From positions 68,530 through 132,529 of the forward strand of contig KN805397.1 in the NCBI GenBank assembly GCA_000818945.1: a DNA stretch of 64,000 nt, read 5' to 3'. The notes under the pieces are model-generated. The model saw only the letters and a program-made list of their open reading frames with translations, was not told the origin of the DNA and searched no databases. This DNA comes from Schizochytrium sp. CCTCC M209059. Lineage: Eukaryota > Sar > Bigyra > Thraustochytrida > Thraustochytriidae. Each line of letters begins with the position of its first letter. Within the stretch, counting starts at the first letter, position 1. Made by a program: the position numbers and the translations under genes. This document shows, piece by piece, positions 20,201-27,776 of the stretch.

Positions 20201-20739
20201 ACGACTTTGTCGCACGTACAGTGGAGCCTTACTTTGTGAAGAACCGCAAGCATCTCTTTGAAGAGCTGGAGGGGTACTACCCCGACGAGGCGGTTCAATG
20301 CGACGAGATCGGCTTTGACTGGATCGCAACGAGCCTGCGACGAATTTTGGTGGTCAAAGAGGATGCGCGCCTTGACACGGCCATCGAAGAGGGGCTCTTC
20401 GCAGACTGTCAAGTCGATATTGTCAATACGATCGAAGGTGCAAAGGAAAAGCTTGACGAGCACATCTACGCCGTCGTCGTGCTGGTGGCGAGCGACAGTA
20501 TTGCTGCTTCGGAGCTGGCAGCGCACCCAACGATTTCGGATACGGAAGGGTCAAGTGCGCGACCTCATTCCAAGCTGATCCGATTCAGTGACAAAGAACT
20601 TGCTGATGACGGTGAGTTTGACGTGCATCGTCCCGAGGACTTGCAAAGTGTTTTAGTGGACGCCTTTTTTGAGCACACTGCGCGTCTGGCCATCGCCTAT
20701 GCGAAGCTCCCACGCATGTCTCCGCACCTCACAGCCTAA
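17290..20739 (+). CDS. TIR-like / TPR-like / pseudo-receiver signalling protein (1149 aa)
   Basis: The ATG at 17290 is the first in the frame. Residues 1-350 form an unrecognised helical, Lys-rich region; its DNA (to about 18,400) is clearly AT-richer than the rest. Residues about 500-620 read as a TIR-like fold. ATHFVCYHPDRPF corresponds to strand A, RVYWWIELV to a later strand, and FAMVMDNWQNP precedes SRESCRAEIAVAVDEGRI. The last segment aligns with the segment of SARM1 that bears the catalytic glutamate; here that would be E587. Residues 616-655 are a charged coiled coil, and about 655-1010 are TPR-like helical pairs. Residues about 1015-1130 resemble a degenerate response-regulator receiver (RRILVVKEDARLD, then YAVVVLVASD), with the acidic pocket partly lost. 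Similar TIR-like/TPR proteins occur in marine protists. Role in signalling or self-defence is inference. Confidence 0.6.
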   Translation: MDDLHDGEGAGDEEPDNLHRADPKEFNAYLKEEQRFAEARLAALHEPQAAEARDGHIEDVAGKFFCSHVGKDKDFTDNLGLGEYEKDIKDILETPSESKKKKSRFYDLYKIQKLVEKVLETYNPTDELDSNKIPDLSIIPDLQPHVLRFLTDSNSNAKSLKAMFEMFLKDTGSTLVQEAGGKKFRFSQLGITHQYELARASQSERETMLSKWLALFTLDAFAQKIPTDGFHKTGNTFGIMSALLGDFVGQYTTSGSTQTFLNFVKRKKGFTWSLRKIGWLLCHKSGGGLLIEDFSKWIAAILFINPEKNFDAKSPEEYKDWLKGMLHHFIDKTNKKASAPKRPLSSGSAALSQSNTRRRTDANMVQAPRETHVQLQIHSFLENLDSAKSRTSELLPSQAPLLMGPSASEDEHRDKPRVRGVSSTFVKLLGRFIASNTLEDSAQVDAFQVADLLAEVMDREVDDEEGVFTGLESFLGSERGAAMRDELLKLAEDPAEKDTSTWFAKATHFVCYHPDRPFQTVIDSLTDDSQPRVYWWIELVSNAKPNGQNGSSRVDSFRAIRSTQSFAMVMDNWQNPSVVSRESCRAEIAVAVDEGRILRAVMPKDVREDLVAFSNKVMRSKEDKAPEDDRRDGQAEIDKLRDALQGQDKRLEASNNEAGQIYLKTRLAIMEVILKPAKDLIRQHKGPGDPTPLLDLIERSLDVVDATNAFVALAPAFTIQGRLAEGIKMLTRIAEKVSNELHSAPKPSRARCADLENVLGRALFSMGRLYCDTFSGDQAVACAELCCDAAITILEACGEDFLCARAQYVLARTLVNCHMTITSFSTRNKAADIKKATEVLDAAISTMEDDNALQADLGALYVHRAKLSDLSGKPASVVEEDFERAIGVQVDLYGPCDPRLNLTSKCRGQSWYWRGNVAKAVFYWTQAFSHIFEGFAAHSVPAYHVFKILSFSWIGFAKLREERSEMSFQEHDFVARTVEPYFVKNRKHLFEELEGYYPDEAVQCDEIGFDWIATSLRRILVVKEDARLDTAIEEGLFADCQVDIVNTIEGAKEKLDEHIYAVVVLVASDSIAASELAAHPTISDTEGSSARPHSKLIRFSDKELADDGEFDVHRPEDLQSVLVDAFFEHTARLAIAYAKLPRMSPHLTA

Positions 20740-20782
20740 GGTAAGAGGTAAACCCTGAAAGAACACCAGCCAGAGATAAATC

Positions 20783-20946
20783 TATACAGTAAGAAGTTGA
20801 AAAAGCTATATCGCTTGCCTGCCAGCTGCAACAGAGCGCTGCGTAGCTCTTCGTATGCAGGGTATATACTGTAAGAAGTCAATAAAGCTATACCGCTTTC
20901 CTGCCAGCTGTGACGTACCGCTGCGCAGCTCTTCGTATTCACGCCC
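20783..20946. repeat. Two-copy 82-base tandem repeat
   Basis: Unit 1 is 20783-20864 and unit 2 is 20865-20946. Shared blocks are gtaagaagt, aagctata, cctgccagctg, gctgcg and agctcttcgtat. A related stretch appears at about 3232-3290 in inverted orientation, so this may be a dispersed family. Confidence 0.7.
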
Positions 20947-21244
20947 CAGCGAGTGATCGACAATTTAGGGGAAGGAAGGGGGTGCGCGCGGGGACTGTGC
21001 CCAAGTGGAGTGTCGCTCTGCTGGAAGGAGCAAGGAGCGGCACGCGACAAACAGTGTAAGGCAGGGCAGTGCAGCGCAGGGCAGAGCGAGCGCATGAAGG
21101 CGTAGCTTGGCGCGAACGAGGGCGAGGGCACCTTCGGCTTGCGAAAGTGCGCGCGAGCGCGGCGAGGGCGCCCTGGGGCAGCCCCGTCTCGAATGCGCAG
21201 GAAGGCGCCTGCCTGAGCACGTCTGGCCAGCAGTCTGTCCGTCT

Positions 21245-21276
21245 GTATGTGTATGTATGTATGTATGTATGTATGC
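21245..21276. repeat. (GTAT)n microsatellite
   Basis: A tandem tetranucleotide in the region upstream of SDR-1. Confidence 0.9.
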
Positions 21277-21438
21277 CTGCGAGGTGGAGCGCGCAATTTG
21301 GCGGGCGGACACGCGTAGCAAAACCAGAACGCCCCGGAGCAGGAAGGACCTGGACCAAAAGAGCACGCAGAGGAAGACTCGTGTTGAGGTTGTGTGTTGT
21401 GGTTGTGGATTGTGTATCTAGAGCAAAGACTCGCAAGT

Positions 21439-22533
21439 ATGAAGGTCGAAGGTCTTGTAGCGATGGTGACGGGCGGCGGGTCCGGCATGGGCCGGGACCT
21501 CGTTGTGCAGCTGGCCAAGGCTGGCTGCCACGTCGCGTTCTGCGACGTCTCGCAGGCCGGTATCGACGAGACTGTCAAGCTCGCCCAGGCCACGGCGCGC
21601 AAGGGAATTCGCGTCATGGGCGGCAAAGTCGACGTGACGGACCGGGAAGGCCTCCAGCGCTTCGCAGAGGAGGTCGTGTCCAAGAACAACGACAAGCTCC
21701 ACTTGCTGTTTGCCAATGCAGGCATCGCCTCGCACGGCCCGCTCATTCACGACGCCAACGCGACGGCCGAGCAGATTGCCAGCAAGGAGCGCGAGTGGGA
21801 CCGTTGCTTCGAGATCGACTTTTTTGGCGTGCTGTATACACTCCGCGCGTTTCTCCCGCATATTGTGCGCCAAGACAAGGGCTACGTTGTGGTGACGAGC
21901 TCTGTGAATGGCTTTTGGACGTGGCCCGAGCACAGCTGCTACACGGCCGCCAAATTTGGCGTTCGCGGCTTGACCGAGTCTCTCCTCGTTGAAACGTACG
22001 CCAAGGCCCCGCACGTCCAAGTGGCGTGTGTGCACCCTGGTGGCGTGCGTACGAATATTGTGCGCAATTCGACCTTTGCCAAGAACAAGGAGGGCAAGGC
22101 TTCGGACATCACCGGCGACTTTGACAAAATTGCGGGTCTTTCGTCTGCGGAGGCCGCCGCGTGGATCCTCGACGGCGTCGCTCGTGACCACACGCGTATT
22201 CTCGTCGGCTATGACGCTGTGCTTTGGGACAAGATGAACCGTCTCAGCCCCCACGGCGGGTACAAGGTCTTTGGCGCTCTCGGCCGAGAGGGCATTGCTC
22301 AGTGGGACCCGACTCGTGCTTCTGAGAACATTGTCCAGGCCAAGAAGGTTTCCTTGCTTGGCTGGTTGCGCTTCCTCAAGGACGGTGGCCTCTTTTTTCT
22401 TCTCTTTAGCGCTCCCGCCTCGACCATGAACTTGATTCGCCAGCTTACGGGCGCTTCGGCATCGCAGGTCCTTACCCTTTCTGCCATTCTCGCGCTCGTC
22501 AAGCTCCAGCGCTCCTCGCGCTCCCGTATTTAA
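21439..22533 (+). CDS. Short-chain dehydrogenase/reductase with C-terminal membrane segment, copy 1
   Basis: 364 aa from the ATG at 21439, chosen because the paralogue downstream starts with the same MKVEGLVA. A Rossmann nucleotide-binding loop, TGGGSGMG, lies at residues 11-18, and an NAG motif follows after strand 4. The catalytic pair is Y168 and K172 (YTAAK), with S155 upstream. This is a classical SDR, probably NAD(P)(H)-dependent. The C-terminal 70 residues contain a hydrophobic stretch (DGGLFFLLFSAPAST) and a basic end (RSSRSRI), suggesting membrane association. The substrate cannot be read from the sequence; acyl or steroid alcohols are typical of such SDRs. A 390-codon antisense frame is a shadow. 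Confidence 0.88.
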   Translation: MKVEGLVAMVTGGGSGMGRDLVVQLAKAGCHVAFCDVSQAGIDETVKLAQATARKGIRVMGGKVDVTDREGLQRFAEEVVSKNNDKLHLLFANAGIASHGPLIHDANATAEQIASKEREWDRCFEIDFFGVLYTLRAFLPHIVRQDKGYVVVTSSVNGFWTWPEHSCYTAAKFGVRGLTESLLVETYAKAPHVQVACVHPGGVRTNIVRNSTFAKNKEGKASDITGDFDKIAGLSSAEAAAWILDGVARDHTRILVGYDAVLWDKMNRLSPHGGYKVFGALGREGIAQWDPTRASENIVQAKKVSLLGWLRFLKDGGLFFLLFSAPASTMNLIRQLTGASASQVLTLSAILALVKLQRSSRSRI

Positions 22534-23427
22534 TTTGATATGATGCATTTCGTTCTTCTTTGTCGCTTTTATACTAGATACATATACCAAGTAAGCAAGT
22601 CCGCAACTAGGTCATTCACCAATTGTAGCCAGCCTGCCAATCTTTGCGCTCGCTGAAGATATTCTCATGCTTTCATCATCTGCTAGTCCCAAGCGTCACA
22701 GTCGGCGAGAGGTTCGCGGCTTTGACTGGCCACATCGCCATGACCCGTTGGATGCCATGGTGCTGGCGTCCCTCACCCTCGCAAGCATTCGCATTTCGCT
22801 CCACGGTCGTCCACGTGGCCGCGTGTATCTTCGTGAGTAAAAACTGCAGCATCCTCTCTTCTAGTAAGCAAACCTGGATTCCTGGTATAGCTGGCAAGCG
22901 GGCAATGCGTCAACGAAGAGAGTGGAGTTTGTGAGCTCGACCTGGACCTTGAGCGGCGGCTCCTCGACGCAGCCAGGACGCTGCCGTTCTGCCGTCCGCT
23001 GCGGCGCGCCTATGCCCTCCTGGCGGACGAAAATTAAGTAGCGGCGGCTCCTCCGCGAACGAAGATAGAGGCCCGCCTCGTCGCGTCCAGTCCGCCGCTC
23101 TGAGGTCGCGGCGGGTGCAAGATACCCATTGCGGGACCGACTTTTGTCGGACGTGTAGCTGCAGTGACGGCGGCAGGCTCTGCAAAAGGAGGAAGCAGCA
23201 GCAGCTCAGGCCGGCTCAGCAAACCCGGAAAAAAGCGAAGTTGCGTGCAAACGCAGACCAAGGTTCGGAGCTTCTCATCTCAACAACCCCAAGGACCCCA
23301 ACGACGACGACGACGAAGACGACGGCGATAGCAAGAGCGAGTTGTTGTACAAGAGGGGGAAAAGGTGAAAAGGTGAAAAGAGCCAAGACGAGACGAGAAA
23401 AGGTATAGGGAATCAACAGCGGCCGCC
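22534..23427. other. Intergenic region between tandem SDR genes
   Basis: The 3' end of copy 1 and the GC-rich upstream/leader region of copy 2, with a run of GACGACGA trinucleotides at about 23303-23325. No gene seen. Confidence 0.5.
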
Positions 23428-24516
23428 ATGAAGGTCGAGGGTCTCGTCGCGGTGATCACGGGAGGCGGGTCCGGGATGGGCCAGGAAATGGTCGTGCAGC
23501 TGGCTGAGGCCGGGTGCCATGTTGCCTTTTGCGACGTGTCGGAAACGAGCATCGAAAAAACCATTGAGCGCGCCAATGCAGCAAAGTCGCAGGGCGTACG
23601 GGTCATGGGACGCAAGGTGGATGTGACGGACCGTGCAGCCCTCCAACGCTTCGCCAAAGAGGTTCTTGCGGAGAACGACAACAGGATCAACCTATTGTTC
23701 GCCAACGCTGGAATTTTCGCGCATGGCCCGCTCATCCACGGCGACGACGCCTCAGAGGAGCACGTTGCCCGAAAGGAGCGCGAATGGGACAACTGCTTTG
23801 ACGTGGATTACTTTGGTGTGCTGCACTCGATTCGCGTTTTCCTGCCGCACATTGTGCGCCAAGACAAGGGGTACGTGGTTATCACGTGCTCGGTAAACAG
23901 CTACTGGACGTGGCCAGAGCAGGGCTGCTACACGGTGTCCAAGTTTGCGGTGCGTGGTCTCACGGAAGCGCTTCTCACAGAGACGTACGCCAAGGCCCCG
24001 CACGTCAAGGTAGCGTGCGTGCATCCAGGTTTCATTCGGACCAACATTGTACGGAACTCGGAATATGGCAAGGACGTTTCAGGCAAGGACACTCGGGTCG
24101 CGAGCGATTTCGACAAGATCCCTGGTATGCCATCTTCGGAGGCGCCGGCCTGGATCCTTGACGGTGTCGCGCACGACCAGACGCGCATTATTGTTGGCTA
24201 CGACGCCATTCTCTGGGACAAGATGGCCCGCATCAGCCCACACGGTATTTATTCGGTCTATCGCGCGCTCTCGCGCGAAGGCGTTACGGAATGGGACCCG
24301 GTCCGTCCCGATGAGAAGGCGGCCCAGATCGAAAAGGTGACCTTGCTCGGATGGTTGCGCATTCTCGCCAATGGCGGTCTCTTTATCTTGGCATTCACGC
24401 TTCCCTCTGGCCTCATGCGCTCGCTGACCAAGTCTACAGGTGCCTCGCCTCGCCAGCTTGGCGTCTTGCTCATCGCGCTTGTGGCCCTCGTCGCTCGTCG
24501 CAAGAGCTTGCGCTAG
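23428..24516 (+). CDS. Short-chain dehydrogenase/reductase with C-terminal membrane segment, copy 2
   Basis: 362 aa, collinear with copy 1 over its whole length. The TGGGSGMG loop is at 11-18, S155, Y168 and K172 are in identical positions, and the long insert ending LSPHG/ISPHG plus the C-terminal hydrophobic stretch (NGGLFILAFTLPSG) are shared. Differences include YTVSK instead of YTAAK, TCSVNS instead of TSSVNG around the active-site serine, and a KSLR basic end. Residues lining the substrate pocket differ, so the copies may have separate substrates. Same-strand head-to-tail arrangement with 0.9 kb between them indicates tandem duplication. Confidence 0.88.
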   Translation: MKVEGLVAVITGGGSGMGQEMVVQLAEAGCHVAFCDVSETSIEKTIERANAAKSQGVRVMGRKVDVTDRAALQRFAKEVLAENDNRINLLFANAGIFAHGPLIHGDDASEEHVARKEREWDNCFDVDYFGVLHSIRVFLPHIVRQDKGYVVITCSVNSYWTWPEQGCYTVSKFAVRGLTEALLTETYAKAPHVKVACVHPGFIRTNIVRNSEYGKDVSGKDTRVASDFDKIPGMPSSEAPAWILDGVAHDQTRIIVGYDAILWDKMARISPHGIYSVYRALSREGVTEWDPVRPDEKAAQIEKVTLLGWLRILANGGLFILAFTLPSGLMRSLTKSTGASPRQLGVLLIALVALVARRKSLR

Positions 24517-24530
24517 CTAGCTAGCTAGCT
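24512..24530. repeat. (GCTA)n run overlapping the SDR-2 stop
   Basis: About 4.5 units of GCTA beginning at the last codons of copy 2. A second run of the same unit sits at 27753-27776, just before the M6 protease ATG. Confidence 0.9.
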
Positions 24531-25023
24531 CATATGTTGCTTCTACATCGCACCTTGAGCTACTTTCTGCACTGCTGCTGGCGAATACTAAGCCTACTAT
24601 TCATTCATTTTCAAATTTGCGCTGCACATCCGTTTCCAGAGGTAACAGCAGTGCAGTTTGGTCACTGCAATCTTGAGAAATTATGAACATTATCGTGGCG
24701 GCGTGTCGATCGGCGGTGGCTGTGGCTAGCAAGATACACCTGCCCAGAGAGGCGACGGCTGCCATGGCTTGTGGCTGCAGCTGCTGCAAACTCCTTGTGC
24801 ATTCCTTGTCCACCCCTTCATGGATCAGCCACATGCCAGCTGCAGCCCGCAGCCGCCAGTGCGAGGAGAGTCTGAACTGTCCTGCCAATTTGCCAGCGCC
24901 AGCGACCACTGCGACTGCCAGCGACAGGAGACAGTCAGCCCTGCACATGCCATTGCCTGAGCCAGGCTCTGGCCGAATTCGATCAGAGAGCGTCTGTGTA
25001 CATGCGCCAGCGTCCTACCTTAC

Positions 25024-25076
<53 letters not shown>
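25024..25076. repeat. (GTCGCT)n hexanucleotide repeat
   Basis: About nine perfect copies in noncoding sequence. Confidence 0.95.
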
Positions 25077-25165
25077 AGTCTCGCTGCGGCATCGAGGACC
25101 CGTCGGAGGCGGCACGCAGACGCGTACGCTCTTACATTAGGCTATCGGCCAAAGGTCGGTCGCTA

Positions 25166-25167
<2 letters not shown>

Positions 25168-25202
<35 letters not shown>
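25168..25202. repeat. (CTG)n trinucleotide repeat
   Basis: About 11 perfect CTG units, 90 bases after the GTCGCT array. Confidence 0.95.
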
Positions 25203-27248
25203 GTATTGGCTGCTCGACTTATCCACCGCGAAAAATCAGCGGCGACCAAGGCGAGGAGAGCAGACTTGTCTAACCCCCCGACCGTCCGAGCGGGCACGAG
25301 GGGCGCGTGCCCTGGCTGGCGCAAACGCTCGCGCATTGTCATCAGGCCTGCCGTGCTCTCCGCAGCCGCAGCCGCACGTCTCTGCAGCACACAGACAGCT
25401 ACTATCCTCGACACGATCTGCATTGGTCGCAGCTGCACCGCGACACGCGCGCCGGTGATGCCACGTGCACCTGTGGTCGGCACGTGCCCTGCCGAACAAC
25501 CCTTTTTCGGAGGTCACATCGGCGCCAAAAAGCCAAGACTTTCCATCTCCGACACCTTCTCCGCTCTGTCCTTCGACACCAGCACGTGCTGCAGCCACAG
25601 CATTCGTCGCCGTGCCGTCGGAAAAAAGTCTAGACCGCGACGCCACTGAATAGCTCGTCTCGTCTCGTCACGTCACGGTGCGGGTTGGCCGTGTGCAGAA
25701 CGAGGCCGCTGTCGGTCGCCGCTGAGTCGTCCGTCAGTGCGGCAGGACGTCATCCTTTTCTTTCTTCTGTTTCTTTTTCTTTTTCTTTTTCGCGCTTCAT
25801 ACGCTCGCTCCACAGACACTGCCATCATGTCCCCGTGCCCCGCCCATATTTTTGCGCAGTTCCGTTCCAATCCGCCGCACTCGATTTCTCTAAGCAGCAA
25901 GGTGCGTTCTGTGCACGTGCCCGCAAGCCGCGACCGTGTTCTTCTAGCTGCACCCTAGCACCTCCCACCGGATCGCCCTCACGCTCTCCTCTGATGAGCC
26001 CGTTCTCTTTGCCGTTCTCTCGCCTCGCACGCATCTTTTATCCTGTCGTCCCAAGAGGCCCGGCCCTCCCTCCTCGCTGCCTCGCTCTCGCTCTCGCTGC
26101 CTGTCTGCCTCCGTGCCTGCCTCCGTGCCTGCCTGCCTGCCTGCTTGTCGCCCTCTCCCCGCAGGCAGCGAAGGCTCGCCTCGCCTGGCAGGCTGGCTGA
26201 AGGCGCGCCGCGCGATACCGCAGCGGCCCTCTGTCTGGCCTAGAAAACCCGGTGCTCGGACCTCGAAATCCAGGTGGCGGCGCCGGAAACGCTGCCAGTG
26301 GCCGGTGGTTGGCCTATCTTTCTTTCTTTCTCAGGCTTTCTTTCTCGCTTTCTTTTGGGTTAGTACGGCGGCGCCAATCGAGCGCCTACGGAGGGCCTGG
26401 CTGCACCTGCGGAGCGGCCGCGAGCGATCGAGCTGCGGCGAGGCGCATCGTCGCGATGCTGATGCGCGCTCCAGAGAGCGGGCGAGGCGCCGGCCTTCTC
26501 GCCGCGGGAGGACGCTTCGGCCGGCTTCTTTCCGCGTGGCGGCGGAGGAGCGTTAGTTAGGTCATGCTCTGGTTTTTGCGTGGGTGAGTGTGTGCTAGGG
26601 GAGGCGGTAGGGGAGGGCTAGGGACCGACCTCGACTCGCTGTCAGCGTGGGCGCGAGGACGGCGCAAGAACTTGAAGACAGCCGGCTTCTTCAGGTCGGG
26701 CCAGGTCGGCGTGCCGGCCGGCTGGCCGTCTGCGATGGGGTGGCAGTCTGCCGTGGCAGGAGCTCTGTCGAATTTTTTGCAGGCCGCCTTGCCACGCCGC
26801 GGTGTCTCGGGGAAGCGCGTCTGGAAACAGCGCAAAAGAGTGGAAGCCCTCGGAGGGAGTTTGAGTCCTTTGGGGGAAAAAAAGAACAAAAAAAAAGGGA
26901 AAAAAGAGCGCCAGCCCTACCTCCTTCTCCTGCGCCCCCTCCCTCGATCCCTCCACCCCCCCGCTTTTCCAGCCCGAAACCCCGCTCCCGCCAGGCTCGC
27001 GCGGGGCCGATGCGAGAGCGAGCGGGCGAGCGGCTGCGGCCACTGCGGCCACGGCGGCCGGCGGGCTCGTCCTTGTGCACGAGTAAGGCGGCAGTCACAG
27101 TCAGCAGCAGCGCGTGCACACGCGCGGCGGGAGAGGGGGTGCTAGGCGCCGGCTAGGCCGGCTGCGGGCCTCCTGCTTTCCTTTCCTTTCCTTTCTTCGA
27201 CGCACGCGCGGCCGCGTTCATTCATTGAATGCAAAGTCAAGGAAACTT

Positions 27249-27250
27249 GA

Positions 27251-27290
<40 letters not shown>

Positions 27291-27292
27291 AG
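27249..27292. repeat. (GAAA)n microsatellite
   Basis: About 10 units of GAAA. A pyrimidine TTTCC run lies shortly before it (27180-27200). Confidence 0.95.
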
Positions 27293-27379
27293 AACAAGAC
27301 GGCGCGAGGGAGGCAAAGAGGTAACCGCGCGCTCTGCAGGCTCGGAGTGGAGTGGAGAGCAGCTCGCTGCTGGTCGCGG

Positions 27380-27400
27380 GCAGGCAGGCAGGCAGGCAGG
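27380..27400. repeat. (CAGG)n microsatellite
   Basis: About five CAGG units, followed by CTGG units. Confidence 0.9.
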
Positions 27401-27607
27401 CTGGCTGGCGGGCGGGCTTCGGAAAGGACGCGCTGCCTCGCATCGCCAGCGCAAGGTAGCGCAGGAAAGCGCGACGCAGCCTGCCAGAGCAGAGCAGAGC
27501 GGGACTGCGCGTTCTATTCAGGTTCACGCGCTCGCGCGGCGTTCCTTTTCGCCATCTACATTTGGTGGAGCCAGACAGATAGACAGACAAACAGCGAAAG
27601 CAAATCA

Positions 27608-27662
27608 CGAACGAACGAACGAACGAACGAACGAAGGGACGAAGGGACGAAGGGACGAAGAA
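27608..27662. repeat. (GAAC)n then (GAAGGGAC)n compound repeat
   Basis: About six GAAC units passing into three GAAGGGAC units. Confidence 0.9.
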
Positions 27663-27752
27663 ACGAACGAGGAGACAGCCAGGCGCTGCTCGGCGCTCCG
27701 CTCGCTCGCTACCTCGTGCTTGGCCGCGCCTGTAGACAGGCGGCTGGCTAGG

Positions 27753-27776
27753 TAGCTAGCTAGCTAGCTAGCTAGC
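27753..27776. repeat. (TAGC)n run abutting the M6 protease ATG
   Basis: Six TAGC units end exactly at the start codon. AGCT makes the run self-complementary. Confidence 0.9.

Larger units (their letters stand above)
20740..21438. other. Intergenic region with 82-base tandem duplication and (GTAT)n
   Basis: The 3' side carries two copies of an 82-base unit. The side near SDR-1 is GC-rich with a (GTAT)n run. A reverse frame of 336 codons across it reflects the repeat and is not supported. Confidence 0.5.
24517..27776. other. 3.2-kb gene-free, repeat-rich interval
   Basis: No frame here shows a domain, a credible start or a coding-like profile. The longest frames consist of translated simple repeats or Arg/Pro/Ala-rich GC composition. 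The interval holds at least six microsatellites (listed separately), pyrimidine-rich stretches such as TTTCTTTC, and CCTGCCTG/CTCGCTCT blocks at 26080-26150. It may contain the long promoter and leader of the M6 protease or an RNA gene I cannot recognise. Confidence 0.5.

Noticed and set aside
24683..25273. 196-codon frame with Leu/Ser runs in the gene-free interval
   Set aside because: Its hydrophobic part is translated (GTCGCT)n and (CTG)n repeats.
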